From Prevotella sp. BV3P1 (lineage in GTDB: Bacteria; Bacteroidota; Bacteroidia; Bacteroidales; Bacteroidaceae), in assembly GCF_000479005.1 (NCBI RefSeq), contig NZ_AWXC01000037.1, positions 96,854 to 160,853 on the forward strand: a DNA stretch of 64,000 nt, written 5' to 3'. A program made the position numbers and the translations under genes. The notes under the pieces are model-generated. The model was not told the origin of the DNA. It searched no databases and saw only the letters and a program-made list of their open reading frames with translations. This document shows, piece after piece, positions 1 to 11,494 of this stretch (its first letter is position 1; each line of letters begins with the position of its first letter).

Positions 1-1
1 C

Positions 2-229
2 ACCCTCATCTTGGCACTGAAGAGTATCGGCAGCACCCTGGTGGCCATCCTCGGCGCTTTCGAGCCACTGACCGCCATGTGCATCGGCATTGCCGTCTTT
101 GGTGAGCCGTTCACCACGAGCATCGCCATTGGCTTTGTGCTGATTCTCGCCGCCGTGGTGCTGCTCATCCTGAAGAAATCGCCAGCTGAAGTAGAAGCCC
201 AACCCGTTCAACAGCACGAAAGGAGATAA
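2..229 (+). CDS. EamA/DMT-family transporter, C-terminal part
   Basis: The gene runs in from outside the window, so only the last 75 or so codons are seen. The residues form two hydrophobic segments, one around LVAILGAFEPLTAMCIGIAV and one around IAIGFVLILAAVVLLIL, followed by a short charged tail ending HERR. This fits the last two membrane helices of a drug/metabolite (EamA) inner-membrane permease, where a conserved E-P pair sits in helix 9. The EP motif is visible. The substrate cannot be told. It converges with the beta-galactosidase gene; only 15 bases separate the stops. Family assignment is by pattern and moderately sure, because most of the protein is missing. Confidence 0.65.
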   Translation, partial: TLILALKSIGSTLVAILGAFEPLTAMCIGIAVFGEPFTTSIAIGFVLILAAVVLLILKKSPAEVEAQPVQQHERR

Positions 230-244
230 GTCGGGTGTACCGAC

Positions 245-247
<3 letters not shown>
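227..247. terminator. Hairpin formed by two convergent stop codons
   Basis: TAAGTCGG (227-234) pairs perfectly with CCGACTTA (240-247) around a 5-base loop. The outer ends are exactly the TAA stop of the transporter gene and the complementary stop of the beta-galactosidase. It may act as a bidirectional 3' end, though no long T-run follows on either strand. Confidence 0.5.
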
Positions 248-3508
<3,261 letters not shown>

Positions 3509-3565
3509 TTTTCTGTGTCATTCGTTGGCGCATTCATTTTCTTTCCTATCCTTGCTTTTGTTCAA

Positions 3566-3958
3566 TATTTTGCCTGAAAAAAGCCTTTAAAACGGCATGT
3601 ACAAACTTTCAAACCAGAAAAAATCAATAGGCAGGGAGGATGCAAGATAAGGTTTACGCTGCCAAATAAATCGTATTTTTACATTAAAACAAGGCGTTTT
3701 TGGGGTAAAAAGCATCATCTTACCTGTCAATTTGCATGCTCTTTTCCTCCAAAAGCATGCAGATTGTCGCACAAAAGCAATGCTTTTGGTAGTGAAAACG
3801 TTGAGGAAAAGGTGGAATAGGAAGGCCTACGTTTGTAAATGTTTGTGTGTTAGTTCAATACAAATTTCGCTCATTTTTAGCGTATTTGCGAACGAGTGCT
3901 CTTGTGTTTGAAAATACGCGAAGCATGAATAACTTGTTTGTCAAGAAAAATCATCATC
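3566..3958 (+). repeat. Dispersed intergenic repeat, copy A
   Basis: This gap between divergent genes has no gene of its own. It aligns colinearly by eye with 39058-39445 and, inverted, with 13222-13612. Shared blocks in order are TTTAAAACGGC (3587-), CAAACTTTCAA (3602-), AATAGGCA (3626-), AAAAGCATC (3708-), GCATGC and AAAAGCATGC (3734-3760), GCTCATTTTTAGCGTATTTGC (3870-3889), an inverted GAAAATACGC (3910-3919) and TTGTCAAGAAAA (3938-3950). No protein is encoded across it. See the finding on the repeat family. Confidence 0.8.
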
Positions 3959-4041
3959 ACCCGCCATCCTGACCTGCCTGCTGCCCTTCGCCTTGTTTCC
4001 TATTTTTATGTTGGGAGTCTTTGGCTTTTGTTGTGGAAAAA

Positions 4042-4073
4042 CTTGTTCATTCGCCGCTAAATCTCTATATTTG
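4042..4073 (+). promoter_or_regulatory. Promoter for the unknown secreted protein gene
   Basis: TATATTTG at 4066-4073 fits the TAnnTTTG -7 box, and CTTG at 4042-4045 sits 20 bases upstream as a near-match to the TTTG -33 box. The start codon is 30 bases downstream. Confidence 0.6.
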
Positions 4074-4102
4074 CATTAACAAAACCATCCAAATGAGACA
4101 TC

Positions 4103-4924
4103 ATGAAAAAGTTGTTCATCGTTTTTCTATCGTGTTTGTTTGCCAGTTCTGCCAGTGCGTTATCTAATAAGGTGTCGCCTCTGGTACAAAATTCGGCACC
4201 CTCATCGGGAAACAGGAGCGAGGGAAAAGAAATCTTGGGATATTTTTCGCTTGGCATGGAACAGTACGGCAGCTTCATCCAAGCGGTGGAGCAGTTCAAT
4301 AAAGATAAGTGTACCAACTACACGAAGAGCGATTTGAGTGAGGGGAGATGCTTTAAAATAGACAATATTCCGTTTGTTTTTTACAATGGATATCCCTTGT
4401 TTTCTACCATTTGCTGCAACAATATCATGGAGAATCAGCTGGAGGATGCGGCACAATATAAAGATGAGGTGATCTCTTCTGCACCAGCCGTAAACTTCCT
4501 CAACGACTCTCTGGTTTCTTTTTTCATTGTTTCCGTCACCACCAAGACGCTCAATTACGAAGGTGAATATGGCCTTTCCATAGACCGTCTGAAAGCCGAT
4601 GAACCTTATCGGGTGTTGAGGCAAACCGTTGATTCTATTGTGGTTAGCCTGACAAAGAAGTACGGTAAGCCAAGTAAAGCCTTTTCGCAACGGCTCTACA
4701 AGCCATGCTTCACACCGTTGTTTGGTGAGAGTGGCGTGGTGGAACCTTTGTACGAATGGACCAGTGGGGCGTTGACGATATGTACGGGCATAAGGGTTGA
4801 GGGCCCGGATGGAATCTCGCGTGCCTTCGTGTCATTTGTTGATAACCGCAAGATGCGCCTGTCGTATCTCAAGAAGGCTTTTGCCAAGGCCGAAGACGCA
4901 TCTGACAAATCTGTTCAGTGGTAA
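4103..4924 (+). CDS. Secreted protein of unknown function
   Basis: A 273-residue protein with a clear signal peptide (MKKLFIVFLSCLFASSASA), so it is exported. I do not recognise the mature part. It contains six or so cysteines (CTNY, RCFK, a TICCNN pair, PCFTP, TICTG), which could form disulfides after export. The mature chain looks soluble and mixed alpha/beta, with no membrane segment and no lipobox. The ATG at 4103 sits 30 bases after a good promoter box. Its stop overlaps the upstream extension of the next gene, so the two are probably one transcript, but the next product is cytoplasmic and no shared job is evident. Only the gene call and export are firm. Confidence 0.8.
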   Translation: MKKLFIVFLSCLFASSASALSNKVSPLVQNSAPSSGNRSEGKEILGYFSLGMEQYGSFIQAVEQFNKDKCTNYTKSDLSEGRCFKIDNIPFVFYNGYPLFSTICCNNIMENQLEDAAQYKDEVISSAPAVNFLNDSLVSFFIVSVTTKTLNYEGEYGLSIDRLKADEPYRVLRQTVDSIVVSLTKKYGKPSKAFSQRLYKPCFTPLFGESGVVEPLYEWTSGALTICTGIRVEGPDGISRAFVSFVDNRKMRLSYLKKAFAKAEDASDKSVQW

Positions 4925-4941
4925 AGAAAAAAGGTATAGAA

Positions 4942-5937
4942 ATGGAAAATCCAACTAAGAAACAATATCCTGATTTAATGAAGGGCAAGACCCTTATGTA
5001 TGTCCACGGCTTCATGTCGTCGGGCCAATCTGGCACGGTAGCCATGCTTAGGGAGCTGCTGCCCCAGGCGAACGTCGTGGCAGAAGACCTGCCGGTGCAT
5101 CCCGCCGAGGCGATGGATCTGCTGAGGCAACTGTGCCAAAGCCATCAGCCCGACCTCATTATAGGTACCTCCATGGGCGGCATGTATACCGAGATGCTCA
5201 CGGGTTACGACCGCATATTGGTGAATCCGGCCTTCCAGATGGGTCTGACCATGCACGACCACGGCATGATGGGCAAGCAAGTTTTCCAGAATCCCCGCAA
5301 GGACGGCGAAACTGAGTTGATTGTCACCAAGGCGTTGGTCAACGAGTTCAAGGACATCACGGAACAGTGTTTCGCCAATGTCACGCCTGAGGAGCAAAGA
5401 CGGGTGTACGGTCTCTTTGGCGACAAGGACCTGCTGGTGCATACTTTCGACCTTTTTCGCGAGCACTATCCACAGGCTATCCACTTCCATGGCGCCCATA
5501 GGCTCACCGACAAGGTGGCCTTCCACTATCTCATTCCTGTGATTCGCTGGATTGATGACCAGCAAGAAGGACGCGAACGCCCCATCGTTTACATCGACTA
5601 CGCGACGCTGCACGACAGTTACGGCAAGGCCACGTCGAGCATGCGCAAGGCCTATGAGATGCTTATCGAGCGGTATGATGTCTATGTGGTGGCCGCAGCA
5701 CCTACTAACAACCATGCTTATATGGGCGAGGTGCAGGCGTGGGTGGAGGAGTATCTGTCGGCTCCGGCCTACAATCGGGTAATCTTCACCAATCAGCCGC
5801 AGCTGCTCTATGGCGACTATCTCATCGCCCCCAAGGCGCAAAAAGGCTTTATGGGAACTTGTTTGGCTTATGGAAGTGATGAGTTTAAGACGTGGGAAGA
5901 ACTCATTGTGTACTTCGACCGCCTGGGTGGACAGTAG
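4942..5937 (+). CDS. YqiA-like alpha/beta hydrolase fused to a degenerate HAD nucleotidase-like domain
   Basis: The first 200 residues look like the YqiA/YcfP esterase family: MYVHGFMSSGQSGT at the start, then the nucleophile elbow GTSMGGMY with the catalytic serine, and a GAHRLTD segment that can supply the histidine. The last 115 residues resemble the HAD-type 5'(3')-deoxyribonucleotidase fold (YDVYVVAAAP.NN, R.IFTNQPQLLYGDYLI, F.TWEELI.YF). That domain lacks the catalytic parts: the DxD motif is IDYAT and the usual DDR after GDYLI is APK. I infer a non-catalytic regulatory or binding domain. I chose the ATG at 4942 over an in-frame GTG at 4918, which would overlap the upstream gene; AAGG precedes the ATG. 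Cytoplasmic; substrate unknown. Confidence 0.78.
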   Translation: MENPTKKQYPDLMKGKTLMYVHGFMSSGQSGTVAMLRELLPQANVVAEDLPVHPAEAMDLLRQLCQSHQPDLIIGTSMGGMYTEMLTGYDRILVNPAFQMGLTMHDHGMMGKQVFQNPRKDGETELIVTKALVNEFKDITEQCFANVTPEEQRRVYGLFGDKDLLVHTFDLFREHYPQAIHFHGAHRLTDKVAFHYLIPVIRWIDDQQEGRERPIVYIDYATLHDSYGKATSSMRKAYEMLIERYDVYVVAAAPTNNHAYMGEVQAWVEEYLSAPAYNRVIFTNQPQLLYGDYLIAPKAQKGFMGTCLAYGSDEFKTWEELIVYFDRLGGQ

Positions 5938-5946
5938 CCAATTCTG

Positions 5947-6327
5947 TTATTGTAGCTTCTGTATTTGGTCGCGTGTCACATAGGTTACACCATGAACCTT
6001 GGTCAATCGTTTGGCTGTTTTTCGCAAGCTCTTTCCATCAGGAACCTTGATAGCGAACCCGCATGATAACCGGTATTCGTGCAACACCTCACAATTCATC
6101 TTTTTGAAAGCGTTCAATAGTGGTTCTTTGCCGATATGTGTGTCGTAGAATACCATCAAGGTATTCTTGCTGTAGCGTGTTCCTGCCCGCTGTTCGGCGA
6201 CCACCTTGTCAGCCGAATCTCTATTCACGGCGCAGCCAGAGCAGGTCAATACTATCATCAGAAACGATAAGCAGTGTTGGAGAATGTGCATTTGACGCAC
6301 CGAATGACTTATCTTTTTTGCCATCAT
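5947..6327 (-). CDS. Small lipoprotein with inhibitor I9-like fold
   Basis: A protein of about 126 residues. An N-terminal basic stretch (MAKKISHSVRQ), a hydrophobic run (LSFLMIVLTCSGC) and a cysteine suggest a lipoprotein signal, although the lipobox CSGC is unusual at -3. The mature part has the layout beta-alpha-beta-beta-alpha-beta: LMVFYD, LLNAFKKM, CEVLHEYRLSCGFAIKVP, LRKTAKRLTKV, VTYVTRDQ. The GFA.KVP..... L..V.YV pattern resembles the subtilisin propeptide / peptidase inhibitor I9 domain. That is inference from shape; no protease gene lies beside it. The longer open frame overlaps the deaminase gene, so I start at the paired ATGs after that gene's stop. The spacing of about 8 bases suggests co-transcription with the deaminase. 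Confidence 0.6.
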   Translation of the reverse strand: MMAKKISHSVRQMHILQHCLSFLMIVLTCSGCAVNRDSADKVVAEQRAGTRYSKNTLMVFYDTHIGKEPLLNAFKKMNCEVLHEYRLSCGFAIKVPDGKSLRKTAKRLTKVHGVTYVTRDQIQKLQ

Positions 6328-6334
6328 TCGCTGC

Positions 6335-6802
6335 CTAATAAGTTGTCTTGTCCTTGCTTTCCATCCACATGTCAAACGCTTTTCGTGCCTCTTCGGGCAG
6401 CAAAATCTGCATTTGTTTATGCCGATCGGCTGGTTGGAGGGCAATCTCGTGGTAGATAAAGTCGTCGTCAAACCCTATGCGTGCAGCATCCTTGCGATCG
6501 TTGGCGTAATAGATGCGATCCAGATGAGCCCAATAGATGGCACCTAAACACATGGGACAAGGCTCGCAGGAGGTGTAGATATCGCAACCAGTGAGGTCGA
6601 ACGTGCCTAACTTGCGTGCGGCTTGTCTGATGACATTCACCTCGGCGTGTGCCGTGGGGTCGTGGTCTAAGGTAACGGTATTGGATGCTTCGGCAATGAT
6701 TTCTCCATCTTTGGCAATCACGGCACCGAAAGGTCCGCCGCCCGTGCGTACACTTTTTTCAGACAGGGCGATAGCCCTGCGCATGATATCTTGTTGATTC
6801 AT
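6335..6802 (-). CDS. Guanine deaminase-like nucleoside/base deaminase
   Basis: A 156-residue zinc-dependent deaminase of the cytidine deaminase fold. The zinc site is plain: HAEV (with the proton-shuttling glutamate) at about residues 55-58 and PCPMC at about 87-91. The GGGPFGAV start, DPTAHAEV and SCEPCPMCLGAIYWA, plus an aromatic C-terminus (DKTTY), fit the small bacterial guanine deaminases better than tRNA-adenosine deaminase TadA. It would convert guanine to xanthine and ammonia in the cytoplasm. The open frame extends 17 codons upstream, but MNQQDIM at 6802 matches the family start. A TATATTTG box lies upstream on the minus strand (6841-6848). The small lipoprotein gene follows at once. 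Confidence 0.82.
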   Translation of the reverse strand: MNQQDIMRRAIALSEKSVRTGGGPFGAVIAKDGEIIAEASNTVTLDHDPTAHAEVNVIRQAARKLGTFDLTGCDIYTSCEPCPMCLGAIYWAHLDRIYYANDRKDAARIGFDDDFIYHEIALQPADRHKQMQILLPEEARKAFDMWMESKDKTTY

Positions 6803-6893
6803 CAATGATTTGTTTTGAATAAAGAATGTTATTGTGATGACAAATATACGCAAAATGCCATGAAAAGGGGAGGGGCAGTACCATATTTTTGAT

Positions 6894-6901
6894 TATCTTT
6901 G
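6894..6901 (+). promoter_or_regulatory. -7 box for the helicase gene
   Basis: TATCTTTG matches the TAnnTTTG consensus and lies about 75 bases before the helicase start. No convincing TTTG lies at the usual distance upstream, so this is a partial match. Confidence 0.5.
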
Positions 6902-6974
6902 CAACACGCGTGCAGGCCAAGCCCAAACGAAACACTTTTTAACCCACATGCGAGGACGACCCTAGAACCACGAC

Positions 6975-9900
6975 ATGCAGCAATCACAAACTTACATTAC
7001 AGCCAACGAACTCTATCAGCGCGCAGCCCAAATCCTTGAGGCTGGCTCTCAAGAGGGTGCGCCGGTCAATAAAATGTTGCACGAGACGTTGGTGATGGCG
7101 TGTGCCGCCGGCTTGAGAAACACCTCCTATAGCTTTGGCGACCTCAACGCTCGCGTGGATCATCTGTGTACCCAGCGTGGCTTATCGGCAGCCGATACAC
7201 GCGCTATTCACCAGATGCGGCGTCACTCCAACTCGTCATCGCCCATCTTACCAGAAGACCTTACCTACGATGTTCGTGCGCTTTGTGTCTTCATCTCGGC
7301 AGTGTTCAGAGAGGCTGTTCCTTCTTTTTTAGTCGGCAAAATACCCGTTCGGGCTCAACAAACGCGACAAACATTGCGGTTGGACGAACGCTATATCCGT
7401 TGCATCGTGAGGCAATGGAACGAACACTTCATCTGGGTGATGCCCGATGGGGAAACCGATGAGCGTCTTTTGCAAGTAGAATATACCAGTGATGAGCAGT
7501 TTGCCGACCTGTCGTATCTTCATGACATCTTGCGCAAGGGCATGCCGTTGAATCTCTTGGACTGTCAGGTGAAGGATCATCTGGTTACGTCACGTCGCAT
7601 CATCGTCATCCCCGACTATCTGGTTGACATCAGTTCACTGGCGACATGTTTTACGGAATATGGCCATCATCCAGCCCTCTTCACCATCAACCGCATGAAG
7701 GATAAACCCAATACGCGGCATACCATTTTGGGAAATTTTGCCGGTAGTGCGCTCGATGACATCATCCATGCGCGTGGAGAGCGTGCGTTTGACATGGCAG
7801 AAACACTGAAAGACAACTACAGGGAGAAGGCTTTGGAATACTGTACATGCACCGACCTGGACCCAGTGGCGTTTAAAGTGGAGGCCATGAAGCAGGTGCG
7901 GAACCTGCAACAAATCGTTACAGAACTGTTCAAGACCTACAACCGGGAGCGAGCCTTGCTGGAACCTTCCTTCGTGTGTGAGCAGTTGGGTATACAAGGA
8001 CGTGTGGACATGATGACTACCGACTTCAGATTGCTGGTCGAACAGAAGTCGGGAAAGAACATGAATCTGGAATATGGCCGTCACAACCGACACGGCAATC
8101 AGCACGTTGAGGCGCACTATGTGCAGGCACTGCTGTACTATGGCGTGCTGAGATACAACTTCCGCCTGTCCGACAAAGCCACCAGCATCTTTCTGTTGTA
8201 CTCGAAATACGCGTTGCCTACAGGCTTAATGGACGTCAGTAGGTTGGACATGCTCATCCATGAAGCCCTCAAACTGCGCAATCTCATCGTGGCTGCCGAT
8301 TACACGAGTGCCCTCGAGGGATTTGAAGGCATGCTGCCGCAGCTCAATCCGCAAACGCTGAACACGGAGAATACCAACACTTACTTCTACAATCGTTTCT
8401 TACTGCCGCAGATAGAGGCCATCACGGTGCCGCTGGAGCAAATGAATAAGTTGGAGAAAGCATATTTCTGCCGCATGATGACCTTCGTGCTGAAAGAACA
8501 ACTCATCTCGAAAACCGGTGGCGTTGATGGAAGCGGGCGCAGCAGCGCTGACCTGTGGAACATGCCGTTGAGCGAGAAAAAGGAGATGGGAAACATCTAT
8601 ACCGGCCTCACCATCACGCAGAAGAAACGCACCCGCAGCCGTGGATTTGATGAAATCACGCTCGCCGTTCCCGACCAGGGTGAAGACTTCCTGCCCAATT
8701 TCAGACGGGGCGACATGGTATATCTGTACGGCTATCATCCCGATAGTGAGCCTGACGTGCGTCGGAGCATCCTGTTCAAGGGCTTCATCATGTACGTCAA
8801 GACCGATGAGATAGCCGTTCATCTGACGGATGCACAACAGAATGATGACCTCTTATATACGGTGGAAGAAGGAAAGCTGCTTGCCCATCACACGCCTTTG
8901 GTGTACGCAGTAGAGCATAGTGCGTCAGATGCGGGTGGCGCGTCAGCCATACATGCCCTGCATACGCTGATGACTACCTCGAAAGAGCGGCGCGACTTGT
9001 TGTTGGGACAGCGTGAACCACGAGCCAATCACGCCCTGACGCTGTCCCGAAGCTATCATCCTGACTATGATGACATGGTGCTGAAAGCCAAACAGGCACA
9101 AGACTATTTCCTGCTGGTGGGGCCTCCAGGAACGGGTAAAACATCGATGGCTCTGCGTTATATGGTGCTGGAAGAGTTGGAAAACCCTGATGCGAACATT
9201 CTTCTCATGGCCTACACCAACCGTGCAGTGGATGAAATTTGTGGTATGTTGTGCGACGAAGGCCTCGATTTTATTCGTCTGGGCAACGAGTACAGCTGTG
9301 ACCCACGCTTCAAGAGTCATCTCTTGGGGCAGACCATTGATGACCATCCCAAGCTGAACGACCTGCGGCAGCGGTTCGCAGGCATGCGCCTCATCGTGAG
9401 CACTACGTCGATGATGATGAGCAAGCCCTTCATCTTTTCCATCAAACATTTCAGTCTGGCACTCATCGATGAGGCCAGTCAGATATTGGAACCTAACCTT
9501 GTAGGCATTCTGTCGAGCCACGTTTCGAGGGTGGGAGGCGCCAGTTTGGCTCTTGATCATCAACCCAATATCGACAAGTTCATCCTCATTGGCGATTACA
9601 AACAGTTGCCCGCCGTGGTTCAGCAAGATGTGTCAGAATCGCAAGTGACCGATGCCGACTTGCAAAACATCTGCCTGACCGACTGCCGAAACTCACTCTT
9701 CGAACGACTTATTCGATGGGAGGAGCGACAGGGACGTACCGACTTTGTGGACACGCTGCGCAAACAAGGCCGCATGCATCCAGCCATTGCCGCCTTTCCC
9801 AACAAGATGTTCTATGCCAAGGAGCAGCTGCAGCCCGTTCCATTGCCGCACCAGGTGGGCGAAGACATCGGTTATACGGCGGTGCCGCAGGATGAGACGG

Positions 9901-10406
9901 ACGCTTTGTTGGTGAGCCATCGGCTGCTTTACTATCCCTCCCACTTCACACAGAACGTGCGACTCTCTGACAAAGTGAATCCAGACGAGGCACGAAAGGT
10001 GGCCGACTTGTTGCGCCGCATCCATCGGTTGGCGAAAGATAAGTTTGACGTACAGAAGACGGTGGGGGTGATAGTGCCTTATCGCAACCAGATAGCAATG
10101 GTTAGAAAAGAGATAGAAAAGACGGGCATCGCTCAGCTCATGCAAGTGGATGTCGACACCGTGGAGCGTTATCAGGGCAGTCAACGCGACGTTATCATCT
10201 ACTCTTTCACCGTTCAGAACCGATACCAGTTGGATTTTCTCACAGCCAATAGCTTCCTGGAAGGGCAGGCTTGGATAGATCGCAAGTTGAATGTAGCCCT
10301 GACAAGAGCCCGAAAACAGCTAATTGTGTTGGGCAATGAGGCGGTGCTGTCGGCTAATCCGTTATTCAAATTATTAATTGATAACATTCCCGTACGATTG
10401 TGTTAA
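6975..10406 (+). CDS. Dna2-like nuclease-helicase (superfamily 1)
   Basis: A 1143-residue cytoplasmic protein joining a Cas4/RecB-type nuclease to a superfamily 1 helicase. Nuclease: D345 in QGRVD, then E356-Q-K358, then QALLYYGVLRY, which fits the QxxxY helix of PD-(D/E)xK nucleases. Helicase: Walker A GPPGTGKT (716-723), Walker B IDEAS (832-833), GDYKQLP, a VPYRNQ segment, QGSQRD near 1067 and ALTRAR near 1110. These are the motifs of UPF1/Dna2-type helicases, which move on single-stranded nucleic acid. I infer a role in DNA repair or processing. Part of 1-330 and the 440-690 linker are not assigned. It is a single-gene unit with no methylase, toxin or other defence partner adjacent, so a defence role is possible but unsupported. 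The ATG at 6975 is the first start after the promoter. Confidence 0.85.
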   Translation: MQQSQTYITANELYQRAAQILEAGSQEGAPVNKMLHETLVMACAAGLRNTSYSFGDLNARVDHLCTQRGLSAADTRAIHQMRRHSNSSSPILPEDLTYDVRALCVFISAVFREAVPSFLVGKIPVRAQQTRQTLRLDERYIRCIVRQWNEHFIWVMPDGETDERLLQVEYTSDEQFADLSYLHDILRKGMPLNLLDCQVKDHLVTSRRIIVIPDYLVDISSLATCFTEYGHHPALFTINRMKDKPNTRHTILGNFAGSALDDIIHARGERAFDMAETLKDNYREKALEYCTCTDLDPVAFKVEAMKQVRNLQQIVTELFKTYNRERALLEPSFVCEQLGIQGRVDMMTTDFRLLVEQKSGKNMNLEYGRHNRHGNQHVEAHYVQALLYYGVLRYNFRLSDKATSIFLLYSKYALPTGLMDVSRLDMLIHEALKLRNLIVAADYTSALEGFEGMLPQLNPQTLNTENTNTYFYNRFLLPQIEAITVPLEQMNKLEKAYFCRMMTFVLKEQLISKTGGVDGSGRSSADLWNMPLSEKKEMGNIYTGLTITQKKRTRSRGFDEITLAVPDQGEDFLPNFRRGDMVYLYGYHPDSEPDVRRSILFKGFIMYVKTDEIAVHLTDAQQNDDLLYTVEEGKLLAHHTPLVYAVEHSASDAGGASAIHALHTLMTTSKERRDLLLGQREPRANHALTLSRSYHPDYDDMVLKAKQAQDYFLLVGPPGTGKTSMALRYMVLEELENPDANILLMAYTNRAVDEICGMLCDEGLDFIRLGNEYSCDPRFKSHLLGQTIDDHPKLNDLRQRFAGMRLIVSTTSMMMSKPFIFSIKHFSLALIDEASQILEPNLVGILSSHVSRVGGASLALDHQPNIDKFILIGDYKQLPAVVQQDVSESQVTDADLQNICLTDCRNSLFERLIRWEERQGRTDFVDTLRKQGRMHPAIAAFPNKMFYAKEQLQPVPLPHQVGEDIGYTAVPQDETDALLVSHRLLYYPSHFTQNVRLSDKVNPDEARKVADLLRRIHRLAKDKFDVQKTVGVIVPYRNQIAMVRKEIEKTGIAQLMQVDVDTVERYQGSQRDVIIYSFTVQNRYQLDFLTANSFLEGQAWIDRKLNVALTRARKQLIVLGNEAVLSANPLFKLLIDNIPVRLC

Positions 10407-10543
10407 CAAATCAGAATATAGTCATAATTAAATAAAAAAACAAGACAAATGTATGGTTGTTACCCGAAAACAGCTTACATTTGCTTGTGAGTTCAAATAA
10501 AAGATTTACAAATCAGGATTTATTTACAAAAACTAGAACATTT

Positions 10544-11116
10544 ATGAAAAAAATGATTTTAACAGCAGTTGTACTGCTTTCTTCCGTAGCAACATTTGCG
10601 CAACGCGCAGTAGGAACAGTTTCTTTGAAGCCACAGGTAGGTGTTGTGGGTGCTACCATGACCGAGTTTGAAAAGACAAAGATGAAGGTTGGTTTCACTG
10701 CTGGTGCAGAACTGGAGTACCAGGTATCTGACATTTTCAGCCTTTCTGGAGGTGTAATGTACGCACAAGAAGGCGTGAAGTTTGATACTGGCGTTGACTT
10801 CAAAATTGGAAATAAAAAGTTTGAGATAAAAGATGCAAAGACTAATCTGGCTTACATCAACGTGCCTGTCATGGCAAACGTATACGTTGTGCCTGGATTG
10901 GCAGTGAAATTGGGTGTTCAGCCAGCATTTGCAGTGGACAAAGGCGGCACCGATGCCAAGGGCTTCGACCTCGCTATCCCAGTGGGTCTCTCCTATGAGT
11001 TCGCCAATGTCGTTATCGACGGACGCTACAATTGGGGTGTAACTAAGGTTTTCGACAATGTCAATGCTAAGAACAGCGTGTTCCAGGTAACACTGGGTTA
11101 CAAGTTTGATTTGTAA
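10544..11116 (+). CDS. Outer-membrane beta-barrel protein
   Basis: A 190-residue protein with signal peptide MKKMILTAVVLLSSVATFA and then alternating short amphipathic strands ending in an aromatic/aliphatic C-terminus (VTLGYKFDL), typical of small outer-membrane barrels. It belongs with the PorT-like / OMP_b-brl proteins common in Bacteroidota (LSGGVMYAQEG, LAYINVPVMANVYV, FDLAIPVGLSYEF). Function is unknown: such proteins can be channels, receptors or assembly partners. The frame is open for 29 codons further upstream, but those residues are not signal-like and the ATG at 10544 starts the signal peptide. A clear terminator follows. Confidence 0.8.
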   Translation: MKKMILTAVVLLSSVATFAQRAVGTVSLKPQVGVVGATMTEFEKTKMKVGFTAGAELEYQVSDIFSLSGGVMYAQEGVKFDTGVDFKIGNKKFEIKDAKTNLAYINVPVMANVYVVPGLAVKLGVQPAFAVDKGGTDAKGFDLAIPVGLSYEFANVVIDGRYNWGVTKVFDNVNAKNSVFQVTLGYKFDL

Positions 11117-11150
11117 GATACACGGCAGTATCTGCCAAACTATACACTGA

Positions 11151-11176
11151 GGCAACCAGTAATGGTTGCCTTTTTT
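11151..11176 (+). terminator. Intrinsic terminator after the barrel protein
   Basis: GGCAACC (11151-11157) pairs with GGTTGCC (11164-11170) across a 6-base loop, followed by six T's. Confidence 0.85.
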
Positions 11177-11214
11177 CTTCTGTCAGCATGCCAACACACT
11201 TGACGTATGGACAT

Positions 11215-11277
11215 AAAAAAAGGGGCTCCGCCGAGTCCCAATCTTTGTTAACCTTAAATCTAATACTATGAAAAACA
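11215..11277 (-). ncRNA. Putative small RNA with own promoter and terminator
   Basis: On the minus strand a TATCTTTG box (11283-11290) is followed by about 60 bases without a usable frame, then a hairpin (GGGACTC 11233-11239 with GAGCCCC 11222-11228, one A.C mismatch, loop GGCG) and a run of seven T's (11215-11221). That is the full layout of a short independent transcript. It could also be read as a short leader with an early terminator, but no minus-strand gene follows it; the barrel gene is on the opposite strand. I do not recognise the family. Confidence 0.5.
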
Positions 11278-11282
11278 CGATG

Positions 11283-11290
11283 CAAAGATA
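11283..11290 (-). promoter_or_regulatory. -7 box of the putative small RNA
   Basis: TATCTTTG on the minus strand, a perfect TAnnTTTG. Twenty bases further upstream the sequence is GTTG (11311-11314), a weak -33 match. Confidence 0.55.
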
Positions 11291-11428
11291 CAGCCGGCTA
11301 AGCATATTAGCAACTGTTTGCGCAAACAATTTGGTTTTAATGCTCGTTTCTTGATGTAAATCAATTCGAGAAGTAAATTATCCGTTGTCAGAACACGTCC
11401 CAATCATTTAATAAATAATGTGAAAAAA

Positions 11429-11459
11429 CTTGTTTATTAGAAAAGAATGCCTAACTTTG
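11429..11459 (+). promoter_or_regulatory. greA promoter
   Basis: TAACTTTG (11452-11459) is a -7 box; CTTG (11429-11432) lies 19 bases upstream as an approximate -33 box. The start codon is 121 bases downstream, leaving a long leader. Confidence 0.65.
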
Positions 11460-11494
11460 CGAAAAGTAAACAACAAGAGAAGACTTAGGAAAAG

